Source: an uncultured Pelagibacteraceae bacterium (GTDB lineage: Bacteria > Pseudomonadota > Alphaproteobacteria > Pelagibacterales > Pelagibacteraceae). Taken from it: a DNA stretch of 64,000 nt. Shown one piece after another: positions 32,191-42,115 of this stretch (position 1 is the first letter of the stretch; the number at the start of each line of letters is the position of its first letter). Position numbers and translations under genes: made by a program. The stretch covers positions 1-64,000 of the forward strand of contig CACDMX010000004.1 in assembly GCA_902554035.1 (NCBI GenBank), written 5' to 3'. The notes under the pieces were generated by a model. That model was not told the DNA's origin. It did no database searches and was given only the letters and a program-made list of their open reading frames with translations.

Positions 32191-33045
32191 TTACTTATTT
32201 TCTCTTGTGGCAATAAATACCCCGATAGATGCAATCGCAAAACCAAAAATATCATAAATATTTAAAGTCTCGTTTAAAAAAATCCATGCAATGAAAGCTG
32301 ATGTAGCAGGAATTAAAAAAAATATAGATACTGTTTTACTAGCTGAATTATGTTTTATTAAATACATTAAGATTGTAAAAGCACCGAAAGAAACTAATAA
32401 AATTTGGTGACTCATAGCAATTATGAAAGTTGGAGAAAAATCAATGTAAGGTTTTGTAAAAAATAAAACTATAATTAGATGGAATATAAATCCACCAATA
32501 GCCTGATACATATTACTTACTGGTAATGCCAGGTTGTCACTTAGCTTTTTTTGCCACAAAGTTGCACTAGTTACAGCTAGAAGTGAAATAAAAACTGCAA
32601 TTATACCAATTAGCGGTAGCTCTGAACCTACATCAAAACCTAAAACAATTATTGCGCCTAAAAAACCAAGTATCACCCCAACCCATTGTTTCCATGTAAC
32701 TTTTTCCTTTAGCAAAGGACCTGCTAAAGCGTTAGTTAGAACCGGATTAAGAGTCACTACTAATGCAGCAATTCCTGTTGGGAGACCTTTTGATATGGAA
32801 AAAAAAACACCACCAAGATAAAAACCATGAAATAAAACACCACTTAAAATTGATTCTATAACGTTTTTTTTTGGAACAAAAATATTTTGTCTTTTGATAA
32901 TTGAAAATAAGAAAAAACCAAATGCTACAATTACAAATCTAAATGCTAAAGCAGCAAAAGGATCGCTATAATCAACAATAGGTTTTGTGGTAATAAATGC
33001 TGAAGACCAGAGAACAATAAATATTAATGGGAACAGCCTAATCAT
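32191..33045 (-). CDS. EamA family transporter
   Basis: LWSSAFITTKPIVDYSDPFAALAFRF, DMT topology. Confidence 0.88.
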   Translation of the reverse strand: MIRLFPLIFIVLWSSAFITTKPIVDYSDPFAALAFRFVIVAFGFFLFSIIKRQNIFVPKKNVIESILSGVLFHGFYLGGVFFSISKGLPTGIAALVVTLNPVLTNALAGPLLKEKVTWKQWVGVILGFLGAIIVLGFDVGSELPLIGIIAVFISLLAVTSATLWQKKLSDNLALPVSNMYQAIGGFIFHLIIVLFFTKPYIDFSPTFIIAMSHQILLVSFGAFTILMYLIKHNSASKTVSIFFLIPATSAFIAWIFLNETLNIYDIFGFAIASIGVFIATRENK

Positions 33046-33060
33046 TAAAAAGAAAAGTAT

Positions 33061-33306
33061 TTACTTTTGATATTTTTCTTTCCATTCAGAATAAGGCATA
33101 CCATAAACATGCGTTCTAGCATCTGGATCTGAAATTTCGATACCTTTTTTTTCTGCTTCCTCTCTGTACCATTTTGATAAACAATTTCTACAAAAACCGG
33201 CAAGATTCATTAAATCTATATTTTGAACATCTTTTCTTTCTCTAAGATGATTTAATAATCTATCTAAAGTAGCAGATTGTAATTCTTTTTTTATATTATC
33301 ATCCAT
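33061..33306 (-). CDS. DUF1244 family protein
   Basis: LAGFCRNCLSKWYREEAE, DPDARTHVYGMPYSEWK. Confidence 0.8.
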   Translation of the reverse strand: MDDNIKKELQSATLDRLLNHLRERKDVQNIDLMNLAGFCRNCLSKWYREEAEKKGIEISDPDARTHVYGMPYSEWKEKYQK

Positions 33307-33314
33307 AATTTTTT

Positions 33315-33908
33315 ATGTTAAGTTTTTTTATATTTATGAAACTTAATGGATCATATCAAATTAATTTAGAAAAACAAAAAGTTTGGGAAGCTCTTAATAA
33401 TCCTGAAATTTTAAAACAATCGATACCTGGATGTGAAGAATTTAAAAAAAATTCTGATACAGAATTTACAGCAACAGCTACAAATAAGATTGGTCCATTT
33501 AATGCAAGTTTTACAGGAGATATTGAACTAAAAGATATCGATGCTCCTAACAGTTACGTTATCGAAGGTTCTGGAAACTCACCTGTTGGTTTTGCATCCG
33601 GTTCAGCCAAAGTTAGTCTTGAAGATTGTGAAGGTGGTACAAAATTAAATTATGAGTTAGACGCAAATGTTGGAGGAAAGATAGCCCAAGTTGGATCAAG
33701 ACTTATTGATATGACTGCTAAAAAAATGGCTGATATTTTTTTCGGAAAATTTTCAGAGCTAGTTTCAAATAAAGATGTATCAAGCAGAGGAAAGTCTCAT
33801 GAAATTGAAAAAGAAAAACCAAATGGAAAAAAATTAAATAAAAATATTTATATTTATTCATCCATAGCACTTCTAACGCTTATTATTATTGGTTATTTAA
33901 TATTTTAG
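33315..33908 (+). CDS. coxG: CoxG-type SRPBCC protein with C-terminal membrane anchor (likely start MKLNGSYQ at about 33336)
   Basis: LNGSYQINLEKQKVWEALNNPEILKQSIPGCEEF; hydrophobic C-terminus IYIYSSIALLTLIIIGYLIF. Confidence 0.88.
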   Translation: MLSFFIFMKLNGSYQINLEKQKVWEALNNPEILKQSIPGCEEFKKNSDTEFTATATNKIGPFNASFTGDIELKDIDAPNSYVIEGSGNSPVGFASGSAKVSLEDCEGGTKLNYELDANVGGKIAQVGSRLIDMTAKKMADIFFGKFSELVSNKDVSSRGKSHEIEKEKPNGKKLNKNIYIYSSIALLTLIIIGYLIF

Positions 33909-34000
33909 TTCGCGTAAGGCTAGAACTTAATTCTCATATATAATTGAAGATGATTAAAGATTATGTTTAAATAGGGAAATTTTTTATAGGAGGGAAGACT

Positions 34001-34462
34001 ATGAAAAAATTAAATTTGGAAGTTAACGGAAAAAAAGTTAGCAAAGAAATCGCTGATCATACAGTTCTATCAGTTTTTTTAAGAGAGGTTTTAAACTTAA
34101 CAGGTACACACGTTGGATGCGATACAAGCCAATGTGGCGCTTGCGTAGTACACGTTGATGGAAAATCTATAAAAAGCTGCACTGCATTAGCAGCTGATCT
34201 AGATGGAGCAAAAGTTACGACTATTGAAGGTTTGGTAAAAAATGGAAAAATGCATCCTATGCAAGAGGCATTTAAAAAAGAGCACGGTTTACAATGTGGA
34301 TTTTGTACTCCAGGAATGGTCATGAGCGCAATTGACCTACTTAATCATAAAAAAAACCCAACGGATAAAGAAATAAGAGATTGGTTAGAGGGAAATATTT
34401 GTAGATGTACAGGTTATCAAAATATAGTAGCGGCAGTCAAAGAAGCTGCCACAAAAATGTAA
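34001..34462 (+). CDS. coxS: CODH-family small [2Fe-2S] subunit
   Basis: [38 protein letters not shown]. Confidence 0.93.
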   Translation: MKKLNLEVNGKKVSKEIADHTVLSVFLREVLNLTGTHVGCDTSQCGACVVHVDGKSIKSCTALAADLDGAKVTTIEGLVKNGKMHPMQEAFKKEHGLQCGFCTPGMVMSAIDLLNHKKNPTDKEIRDWLEGNICRCTGYQNIVAAVKEAATKM

Positions 34463-34480
34463 TGGAAGGAGAAATTTAAT

Positions 34481-36856
34481 ATGGCAAGTTTAGTTGGATC
34501 AAGAGTTGAGAGAAAAGAGGATAAAAAACTTTTAACTGGGAGAGGCAAGTACACTGCAGATGTTACTTTTGCTCATCAAACATATGCATATTTTGTTCGT
34601 TCTCCACATGCTAGAGCTCAAATAAAAAATGTAGATACTTCAAAAGCAGAAAAAGCATCAGGAGTAGTTGCTGTGCTTACTGGTAAAGATATAGTAAACG
34701 ATAAAATTGGAGGATTAATAGCGGGATGGAGAATTAAAAGTGAAGATGGTTCTGACATGAAAGTACCTGCGCACCCGCCATTAGCTAGTGAAAGTGTAAA
34801 CTACGTTGGCGACCATGTAGCAGTAGTAATTGCCGAAAGTCTTGACGAGGCTAGAAATGCCGCTGAACTAGTAAAGGTAGATTATAAAATTTTAAAAGCT
34901 GTTGTTAAAACAGATAAAGCAATGGACTCAGAGAATATTTATAAAGATATTCCAAAAAATTTATGCTTTGATTGGTTGTTAGGTGATAGAGCTAAAACTC
35001 AAGAAGCTTTTGATAAAGCAGATAAAATTATTAAAATTGACTTAATTAATAATAGATTAATTCCAAATGCCATGGAACCAAGAGCTGCAAATGCAGATTA
35101 CAATCCATCGACTGAAGAAATAACTTTATATACAACAAGTCAAAATCCACATTTAGCTAGAATAATTATTTCAGCATTTAATGGTGTTGCACCAGAAAAT
35201 AAACTAAGAGTAATAGCACCAGACGTTGGAGGAGGATTTGGATCAAAAATTTACCCTTATGCTGAGGAAGTAGTTTGTAGTTGGGCATCTAAGAAAATTG
35301 AAAGACCGGTGAAATGGGTTGCTGATAGAACTGAGTCATTTTTGTCTGATTGCCACGGAAGAGATCATGTTACTCATGCAGAATTAGCAGTGAAGAATGA
35401 TGGTACTTTTTTAGGATTTAAAAATGAAACGATAGCAAATCTTGGAGCTTATGCTTCAGTTTTTGGAACTGTAACACCAACATATCTATTTGGTCCATGC
35501 GCAACCGGTGTTTATAAAATGCCCGCAGCTTATAGTAATGTAAAAGCAGTTTTTACCAATACTGCTCCAGTAGATGCTTATAGAGGAGCTGGAAGACCTG
35601 AAGCAACATATACTATAGAAACACTTGTAGAAAAAGCAGCTAGAGAATTAGGAATGGATCCAGCAGAAATCAGAATGAAAAACTTTCCAACAGAATTTCC
35701 TTTTCAACAAACTTTAGTTCATTCAGTAGACTCAGGGGATTATAATGCAGGATTAAAGAAAGCAATGGAAGTTGGCGATTACAAAGGTTTCGAAGCAAGG
35801 AAAAAAGAGTCAGAGTCTAAAGGAAAATTAAGGGGTGTAGGATTTTGTAGTTATTTTGAAGCATGCGGTATTGCACCTTCTGCCGTTGTAATGTCTCTAG
35901 GATGTGGAATTGGTTTATGGGAATCAGCTGAGGTAAGATTTAATCCAACAGGAAACGTTACGGTTTTTACCGGTTCACATAGTCATGGACAAGGACATGA
36001 TACAACCTTTGCACAAATAGCTGCTGATAGATTAGGTGTTCCTATCGAAAATATAGAAATTTCACATGGTGATACTGACAAAGGTCCTTTTGGATATGGT
36101 ACTTATGGTTCTAGATCTTTAACAGTAGGAGGAACTGCTATTGTTAAAGCTTGTGATAAAATAGTTGCAAAAGGAAAAAAAGTTGCAGCAAAAATGCTTG
36201 AAGTCAATGAAAGTGATGTTGAATTTAAAGACGGCGAATTTATTGTAGCTAAATCAAATCAGAAGAAAACAATTGGAGAAGTAGCTTTTGCTTGCTACCT
36301 ACCCGGACAATATGGTGAGGTAAAATCACCATTACCAGAAGGTGAAGAGCCAGGTTTAAAAGAAACTTCATTTTTTGATCCTGGAAATTTTTCTTTTCCA
36401 GCTGGCTCACATATTTGCGAAGTAGAAATTGATCCTGATACAGGAAATACCGAAGTAGTTAAATACACAGCTGTTGATGATTTTGGAACGATTATAAATC
36501 CTTTAATCGTGGAAGGTCAAGTTCACGGAGGTTTAGCACAGGGCATTGGACAAGCACTTTATGAAAATTGTCACTATGATGATACAGGTCAATTAGTTAC
36601 TGCATCATATATGGATTATACAATGCCAAGAGCGGATAATTTTCCAGAATTTAATTTAGGATTTACTTGTACACCAGCAACATCAAACCCATTAGGTACA
36701 AAAGGATGTGGAGAGGCAGGAGCAATTGCTGCACCGCCTGCAGTAATGAATGCGGTAATGAATGCAGTTGGTACTGAAGTATCTATGCCAGCAACTGCCG
36801 AGAAGGTTTGGAAAGCCTGTCAAAAAATGAATAAATCAAACTCTAAAGCAGCGTAG
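34481..36856 (+). CDS. coxL: CODH-family large molybdopterin subunit, form II type (AYRGAGR)
   Basis: GSRVERKEDKKLLTGRGKYTADV; PVDAYRGAGRPEATY; GTKGCGEAGAIAAPPAV. Confidence 0.92.
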   Translation: MASLVGSRVERKEDKKLLTGRGKYTADVTFAHQTYAYFVRSPHARAQIKNVDTSKAEKASGVVAVLTGKDIVNDKIGGLIAGWRIKSEDGSDMKVPAHPPLASESVNYVGDHVAVVIAESLDEARNAAELVKVDYKILKAVVKTDKAMDSENIYKDIPKNLCFDWLLGDRAKTQEAFDKADKIIKIDLINNRLIPNAMEPRAANADYNPSTEEITLYTTSQNPHLARIIISAFNGVAPENKLRVIAPDVGGGFGSKIYPYAEEVVCSWASKKIERPVKWVADRTESFLSDCHGRDHVTHAELAVKNDGTFLGFKNETIANLGAYASVFGTVTPTYLFGPCATGVYKMPAAYSNVKAVFTNTAPVDAYRGAGRPEATYTIETLVEKAARELGMDPAEIRMKNFPTEFPFQQTLVHSVDSGDYNAGLKKAMEVGDYKGFEARKKESESKGKLRGVGFCSYFEACGIAPSAVVMSLGCGIGLWESAEVRFNPTGNVTVFTGSHSHGQGHDTTFAQIAADRLGVPIENIEISHGDTDKGPFGYGTYGSRSLTVGGTAIVKACDKIVAKGKKVAAKMLEVNESDVEFKDGEFIVAKSNQKKTIGEVAFACYLPGQYGEVKSPLPEGEEPGLKETSFFDPGNFSFPAGSHICEVEIDPDTGNTEVVKYTAVDDFGTIINPLIVEGQVHGGLAQGIGQALYENCHYDDTGQLVTASYMDYTMPRADNFPEFNLGFTCTPATSNPLGTKGCGEAGAIAAPPAVMNAVMNAVGTEVSMPATAEKVWKACQKMNKSNSKAA

Positions 36857-36865
36857 GAGAAAAAT

Positions 36866-37651
36866 ATGAAAACATTTAATTATCATTCTGCTAAAGATGT
36901 AAAGGAAGCAACAAAGCTAGCTTCATCAAGTTCTGCTTTCTTAGCGGGAGGAATGACTACTCTCCCTTCAATGAAATTAGGATTAGCTACTTATAAAGAT
37001 ATTATAGATATTAAAAGAATTAAAAAATTATCAGGAATAAAGGTAAGTGGCAAATCCGTTACAATTGGCGCAACCACAAAACATACTGAGGTTGCTCACT
37101 CAAAAGAAGTTAAAAAAGCTATTCCATCTTTAGCTGCTTTAGCTGAAGGTATAGGTGATCCACAAGTAAGAAATAGAGGAACAATTGGAGGATCAATTGC
37201 AAACAACGATCCATCAGCTGATTATCCATCAGCATGTATTGCACTTAATGCAACAATTCATACAAATAACAGAAAAATTAGTGCTGATAAATTTTTTACT
37301 GGAATGTTTGAAACATCACTTAAAAAAGGAGAATTAATTGAAGCGATAGAATTTCAAATTCCTGAAAAGTCTTGTTACCAAAAATATCCTAATCCAGCAT
37401 CTAGATATGCTGTAGTAGGAGTTTATGTTGCAAAACATAAAAGTGGTGTAAATGTAGGGGTAACAGGTGCTAAATCATGTGTTTACAATGACAAAAATAT
37501 TTCGAACGCCCTTTCAAAAAGTTTCTCTTCATCGGCAATAGATAGTGTTAAGATTTCATCAAGTGGCATGAATTCTGATGTTCATGCATCAGCTGATTAT
37601 CGTGCAAATATGGTAAAAATATTTGCAAAAAAAGCCGTTGAAGCTTGCTAA
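36866..37651 (+). CDS. coxM: CODH-family medium FAD subunit
   Basis: LAGGMTTLPSMKL, IGDPQVRNRGTIGGSIANNDPSADYP. Confidence 0.92.
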   Translation: MKTFNYHSAKDVKEATKLASSSSAFLAGGMTTLPSMKLGLATYKDIIDIKRIKKLSGIKVSGKSVTIGATTKHTEVAHSKEVKKAIPSLAALAEGIGDPQVRNRGTIGGSIANNDPSADYPSACIALNATIHTNNRKISADKFFTGMFETSLKKGELIEAIEFQIPEKSCYQKYPNPASRYAVVGVYVAKHKSGVNVGVTGAKSCVYNDKNISNALSKSFSSSAIDSVKISSSGMNSDVHASADYRANMVKIFAKKAVEAC

Positions 37652-37681
37652 TTAAATATATCAGTATTACCTTTACATCTA

Positions 37682-38011
37682 ATGAAAAACTCATTTGATG
37701 AAAAGATTTTAGAAGAGGCAAACGATTGGATAAAAACCAATCAAAAGGTAGTGCTCGCAACTGTCATTCAAACTTGGGGATCATCCCCACGTCAAGTTGG
37801 AAGCAGAATGATTGTTAATGAAAAAGGGGATTTTTCCGGATCTGTATCTGGTGGTTGTGTTGAATCAGCGGTAGTTAGAGAGTGTATTGGTATAATAAAA
37901 GATAATAAACCCTTTAAAAAAATTGAATTTAAAGTTTCCAATGAAAGCGCATGGGAAGTAGGACTTGCTTGCGGTGGTGAAATAGCTGTTTATTTAGAAC
38001 AAATAAACTAA
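37682..38011 (+). CDS. XdhC/CoxI N-terminal domain protein (stand-alone)
   Basis: ATVIQTWGSSPRQVGSRMIVN, GSVSGGCVESAVV, GLACGGEIAVYLE. Confidence 0.87.
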   Translation: MKNSFDEKILEEANDWIKTNQKVVLATVIQTWGSSPRQVGSRMIVNEKGDFSGSVSGGCVESAVVRECIGIIKDNKPFKKIEFKVSNESAWEVGLACGGEIAVYLEQIN

Positions 38012-38691
38012 TGAAATTAGAAATCTTAAAAGAAATAATAAAAAAAAAAGAAAAAAAAACTGAATTCGCAATTATTACCAATCTTTCTAGTGGCGAAAGT
38101 GAAATTTTTGAGGAAGATAAACCTTTAAGCAAAAACTTTGAAAAATACATCGATCAAATTAAAAATTTTTATAAATCAAAAAAAAATGGTGTAGTGGATA
38201 ATACAGATATATTTGTAGAAACCTATATAAGACCTATCAAAGTCATTATTGTGGGAGCTGTTCACATAGCACAATATTTAGTTGATTTTGCTAAAAGCTT
38301 GAATTTTGAAATATTAATTATTGATCCAAGAGGGTATTTTGCTTCAGAGCAAAGATTTCCAAATATAAAAATCATAAATAAATGGCCAAATGAAGCTTTT
38401 AAAGAAATTGAAACAAATACGAATACCGCATTAATTGCACTAACTCATGACCCAAAAATAGATGATCCTGCTTTGCAACATGCGTTAAAAAAAAATTTTT
38501 ATTATATAGGAGCTCTCGGAAGTAAAAAAACTCATGAAAATAGATGTCAAAGATTAAGAGACGCTGGATTTAGTGATGATAAAATAAAATCAATTCATGG
38601 GCCGATAGGAATAAAATTGGGTGGAAAATCTGCGCCAGAAATAGCCTTATCAATTGTTTCACAATTAGTTTCTGAAACATATAAAAAATAA
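38011..38691 (+). CDS. XdhC C-terminal Rossmann domain protein
   Basis: VIIVGAVHIAQYLVDFAKSL, DPRGYFASEQRFP, YIGALGSKKTHENR, GPIGIKLGGKSAPEIALSI. Confidence 0.88.
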   Translation: MKLEILKEIIKKKEKKTEFAIITNLSSGESEIFEEDKPLSKNFEKYIDQIKNFYKSKKNGVVDNTDIFVETYIRPIKVIIVGAVHIAQYLVDFAKSLNFEILIIDPRGYFASEQRFPNIKIINKWPNEAFKEIETNTNTALIALTHDPKIDDPALQHALKKNFYYIGALGSKKTHENRCQRLRDAGFSDDKIKSIHGPIGIKLGGKSAPEIALSIVSQLVSETYKK

Positions 38692-38692
38692 T

Positions 38693-39112
38693 ATGCAACA
38701 AGTTTTTGAAGAAATAAAAGTAAAAACTAACGGACAAGGATTTTATAATTTTACTAAAAGCACCTTAGAATGGTTAAATAAACAAAAAATTAAAAATGGA
38801 ATATTAAATATCAACATAATGCATACAAGCGCATCACTAATAATACAAGAAAATGCTGATCCTGATGTACTTTATGATCTCAAAAATTTTTTTCATAAAT
38901 TAGTTCCCATGGATGAAAAACTTTATAAACATACAACAGAAGGCAAAGATGATATGCCTGCACATATAAAATCTGCACTTACTAATAATCAACTTACTTT
39001 GAGTTTAAAAAATAAAAATTTAGTTCTTGGAACTTGGCAAGGTTTATATTTATTTGAGCATCGAATTGAAAAACAAAATAGGGTTCTGTCGCATCATTTA
39101 ATTGGAGATTGA
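38693..39112 (+). CDS. YjbQ/UPF0047 family protein
   Basis: LNINIMHTSASLIIQENADPDV, DMPAHIKSAL, GTWQGLYLFEHR. Confidence 0.88.
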   Translation: MQQVFEEIKVKTNGQGFYNFTKSTLEWLNKQKIKNGILNINIMHTSASLIIQENADPDVLYDLKNFFHKLVPMDEKLYKHTTEGKDDMPAHIKSALTNNQLTLSLKNKNLVLGTWQGLYLFEHRIEKQNRVLSHHLIGD

Positions 39113-39115
39113 TAA

Positions 39116-39688
39116 ATGATTAAAACAATTCTTTTAGCCGCAGGTCAATCTAAAAGATTAAAGAATGAAAATAAACTGATTAAAAAATTTAAAGGCAAAC
39201 ATCTTATTAATCATGCATTAAAATCTCTTTTAAAAAGTAAAATAAATAAAATTATTATAGTTTTAGGCTTTCAAAATAAACATTTAAAAAAAATAATTAT
39301 TAAAAATAAAAAAATTATATACGTAATAAATAAAAAATTTAAATTAGGGATTTCAACATCAATTAAATCTGGTATTAAAAAAATATCGAAAAAGGATGAA
39401 GGATTCTTAATTGCTCAAGCCGACATGCCATTTGTAAAATCATCAGATATTAACAGAATTTATAATTCTATTAAAAGGAAAAAAACTTTAGTTCATGTCC
39501 TTAGTTATAAAAATAAAATAGGAAATCCCATCGGTTTTGATATTTCATTATTAAAAAAATTTAAAAAAATAAAAGGAGATGTTGGTGCTAAGTTTATGGT
39601 AAAAAAATTAAAAAGAAATACAAACTTTATTAAAGTTTCATCAAATAAAATTTTTAAGGATTTTGATTTAAAAAAAGACTTTAATTAG
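39116..39688 (+). CDS. MobA/MocA-like nucleotidyltransferase
   Basis: ILLAAGQSKRLKNENKL, AQADMPFV, GNPIGFD. Confidence 0.87.
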   Translation: MIKTILLAAGQSKRLKNENKLIKKFKGKHLINHALKSLLKSKINKIIIVLGFQNKHLKKIIIKNKKIIYVINKKFKLGISTSIKSGIKKISKKDEGFLIAQADMPFVKSSDINRIYNSIKRKKTLVHVLSYKNKIGNPIGFDISLLKKFKKIKGDVGAKFMVKKLKRNTNFIKVSSNKIFKDFDLKKDFN

Positions 39689-40130
39689 CTTGAATAGGGT
39701 TACCCTTTAACCATTCACTATCTTCACTTTCGTAATGTTCTTTTTTCCAAATAGGTGATCTTTTTTTGATTTCTTCAATAATATATCTTGAAAGAGTATA
39801 GGCTTCGGCTCTATGAGGACAGGCAACCGCAATAATAATACTTATTTCACCAAGACCCACATACCCTTTAACGTGCTCAATAAAAACCGATTTATTTTTT
39901 ATATTAAGCTTTTTATCAGTTTCATTATAAATATCTTTGAAACTTTTAATTACCATTAGGTCATGTGCATCGTAAGTTATGCCTGTTACTTTTTTATTTT
40001 CATTATTATTTCTTACTGTTCCGTAAAAGACTATTGAAGCACCAAAATTTGATGATGCGATAAATTCCTCTGCGTTTTCTGGTTTTATCTTTTCTTTTTC
40101 TAGATCAATTATTTTTGCGTGAAGCATCAA
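39681..40130 (-). CDS. moaE: Molybdopterin synthase catalytic subunit
   Basis: ASIVFYGTVRNNNENKKVTGITYDAH, ACPHRAEAY, PIWKKEHY. Confidence 0.93.
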   Translation of the reverse strand: MMLHAKIIDLEKEKIKPENAEEFIASSNFGASIVFYGTVRNNNENKKVTGITYDAHDLMVIKSFKDIYNETDKKLNIKNKSVFIEHVKGYVGLGEISIIIAVACPHRAEAYTLSRYIIEEIKKRSPIWKKEHYESEDSEWLKGNPIQAN

Positions 40131-40396
40131 CCTCCTCCAATAGGGGGGATAATTCCGATTTTTTGGTCTTTATTTATTAAATAATTGTCTGAAATAATAT
40201 TGTTATCTTCTGAGCAAAAAGCTGATGACTCTATTATTTTTTTGAAATTATTATTCCCCTTAAAATTATTGTCAACGTAGTTTAATATTTTTTTTTTAAG
40301 ATCCTTAATTGAGCTTTTTTTATCTAAATTAAATTCAATAAAATTTTTCTCACTTAAATCTCTACTGGCTCCATATAATTCAAGTTTTACTTTCAT
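40127..40396 (-). CDS. moaD: Molybdopterin synthase sulfur carrier subunit
   Basis: C-terminal IGIIPPIGGG; overlaps moaE. Confidence 0.9.
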   Translation of the reverse strand: MKVKLELYGASRDLSEKNFIEFNLDKKSSIKDLKKKILNYVDNNFKGNNNFKKIIESSAFCSEDNNIISDNYLINKDQKIGIIPPIGGG

Positions 40397-40398
40397 AT

Positions 40399-40944
40399 TT
40401 AAAAAATATTTTCTAAAAATTTTGGTAGACCATCAGGATTTTTCCAAAGTCCACTTTTCCCACCTTCTTTAATTAATAATTTTACATTATCAATTGTAAG
40501 ATGTGGGTTTACTATTTTACTTAAATCATAAATAGTAATTAATGCTGCGTTAACACCCATAATAGCTTCCATTTCAACGCCAGTTTTTGCAATTGCTGAT
40601 ACGACGCAAAAAACTTCTAGTGAGCTATCAACTTCATTCATAATAATTTTTGTTGCAGTGTGATCAATTGGCAGAGGATGGCACAAAGGTATTAATTCGC
40701 TTGTTTTTTTTACACCTAGAACCGCTGATACTTCAGCTAGTGTAATTGGATCACCTTTAGGCATTTTTTTATTTTTTATTAAATCGAAAACTTTTTTACC
40801 TACATAAATTTTTCCAGATGCAAGCGCTCTTCTAAAAGTTTCTTTTTTAGAAGATACATCAATCATATTAAAAGTATTTTTCTTAAAAATTTCTTTTGCC
40901 CAGTCTTTTAATTCTTCCTGATTTACTAATTTAATGTTTTTCAT
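40399..40944 (-). CDS. moaC: Cyclic pyranopterin monophosphate synthase
   Basis: MIDVSSKKETFRRA, ELIPLCHPLPID, KTGVEMEAIMGVNAALITIYD. Confidence 0.93.
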   Translation of the reverse strand: MKNIKLVNQEELKDWAKEIFKKNTFNMIDVSSKKETFRRALASGKIYVGKKVFDLIKNKKMPKGDPITLAEVSAVLGVKKTSELIPLCHPLPIDHTATKIIMNEVDSSLEVFCVVSAIAKTGVEMEAIMGVNAALITIYDLSKIVNPHLTIDNVKLLIKEGGKSGLWKNPDGLPKFLENIF

Positions 40945-41936
40945 TATCCTCCAGTAGTAGACAGATTTTTTGTTAAACCTGTTTCGCCAAGCTCTAAGTA
41001 ATGAGATTCCTTTTTAAATCTCATTTGTTTTAAAATCAGATCCTTTAATTCTTCAAGTTGTTCATCTTTTTGTAATAAATGTCTAATACTGATCCCAGTA
41101 TTGCCAAACAAACATAACCTCAAGTCTCCTCTGGAAGTAATCCTTAAACGATTACAGGATTTACAAAAATCTTTTGAGTATGGAGCAATTATTCCAAACT
41201 TACCTTTATAATCAGGATTAATATAATTTAATGAAGGGCCGGCATCTTTTCCAAGTGTTTGATAAATCCATTTATTTTTATTTAAATAATCCTTAAAGAC
41301 TTTTGAAGAAACATGGTATTTATTAAAATAATCCAAGTTATCGCCAGTTCTCATTAATTCAATATATCTATAGTCAATTTTATTATTTTTAATAAATTCA
41401 GACCAGTTATTAAAATCTTTTTCAGAGGCATTAACCCCATTTAAAAGAACACCGTTAATTTTTATATTCTCAAATCCTAGATCTTGAAGATTTTTTATTC
41501 CCCGCAAAATTTCTGGTAATCTGTCATGGTTTGTAATATTTTTGAAAGTTTCACGATCAAGACTATCTATGCTAATATTTATTCCGTTAAGTCCACTGTC
41601 AATCAATTGTTTTGCTTTTTGATCTAAATGATAGCCATTTGTTGTAATGACAACTTTTTTAATTCCTGACTCAAACTTTAATATTTTAACTATATCAAAA
41701 AAATCTTTTCTAACAGTTGGTTCTCCACCAGTTATTCTTATTTTACAAACTCCTAGTTCTGAAAAACATTTAGCAAGTCTTTTAATTTCATCTAGATGAA
41801 GGAATTTTCTATTATCACTTTTGTCTGCTTGATAGCCATTTGGCAAACAATAGCCACATTTAAAATTACAAACGTCAGTTATAGACATTCTAATGTAAGG
41901 AAATTTTCTACCAAAACTATCTCTAAGAAGCTGCAT
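40944..41936 (-). CDS. moaA: GTP 3',8-cyclase
   Basis: Radical SAM ISMTDVCNFKCGYC-like (MSITDVCNFKCGYCLP), RITGGEPTVR, CKSCNRLRITSRGDLRLCLF, terminal GG. Confidence 0.95.
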   Translation of the reverse strand: MQLLRDSFGRKFPYIRMSITDVCNFKCGYCLPNGYQADKSDNRKFLHLDEIKRLAKCFSELGVCKIRITGGEPTVRKDFFDIVKILKFESGIKKVVITTNGYHLDQKAKQLIDSGLNGINISIDSLDRETFKNITNHDRLPEILRGIKNLQDLGFENIKINGVLLNGVNASEKDFNNWSEFIKNNKIDYRYIELMRTGDNLDYFNKYHVSSKVFKDYLNKNKWIYQTLGKDAGPSLNYINPDYKGKFGIIAPYSKDFCKSCNRLRITSRGDLRLCLFGNTGISIRHLLQKDEQLEELKDLILKQMRFKKESHYLELGETGLTKNLSTTGG

Positions 41937-42115
41937 AACTATCTAAATTTATACTAGAAAAAATGATTAATAAATTCAAAATTTCTTGATAAAAGCCTAC
42001 AAGATAAGATTTATACAACTTGAAAGTGCAAAACTTAAAATTGAAAATATTTTCTTTTTTTTATTTTTGAGATGCCTTTTTTTTGGTAAATTTAAATATT
42101 GTTTAAGGAGGGGTC

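Noticed and set aside
41937-42115. Moco riboswitch between moaA and the sulfite-oxidase-like gene
   Set aside because: Region is AT-rich with no clear long stem or known core seen by eye; would need Infernal.
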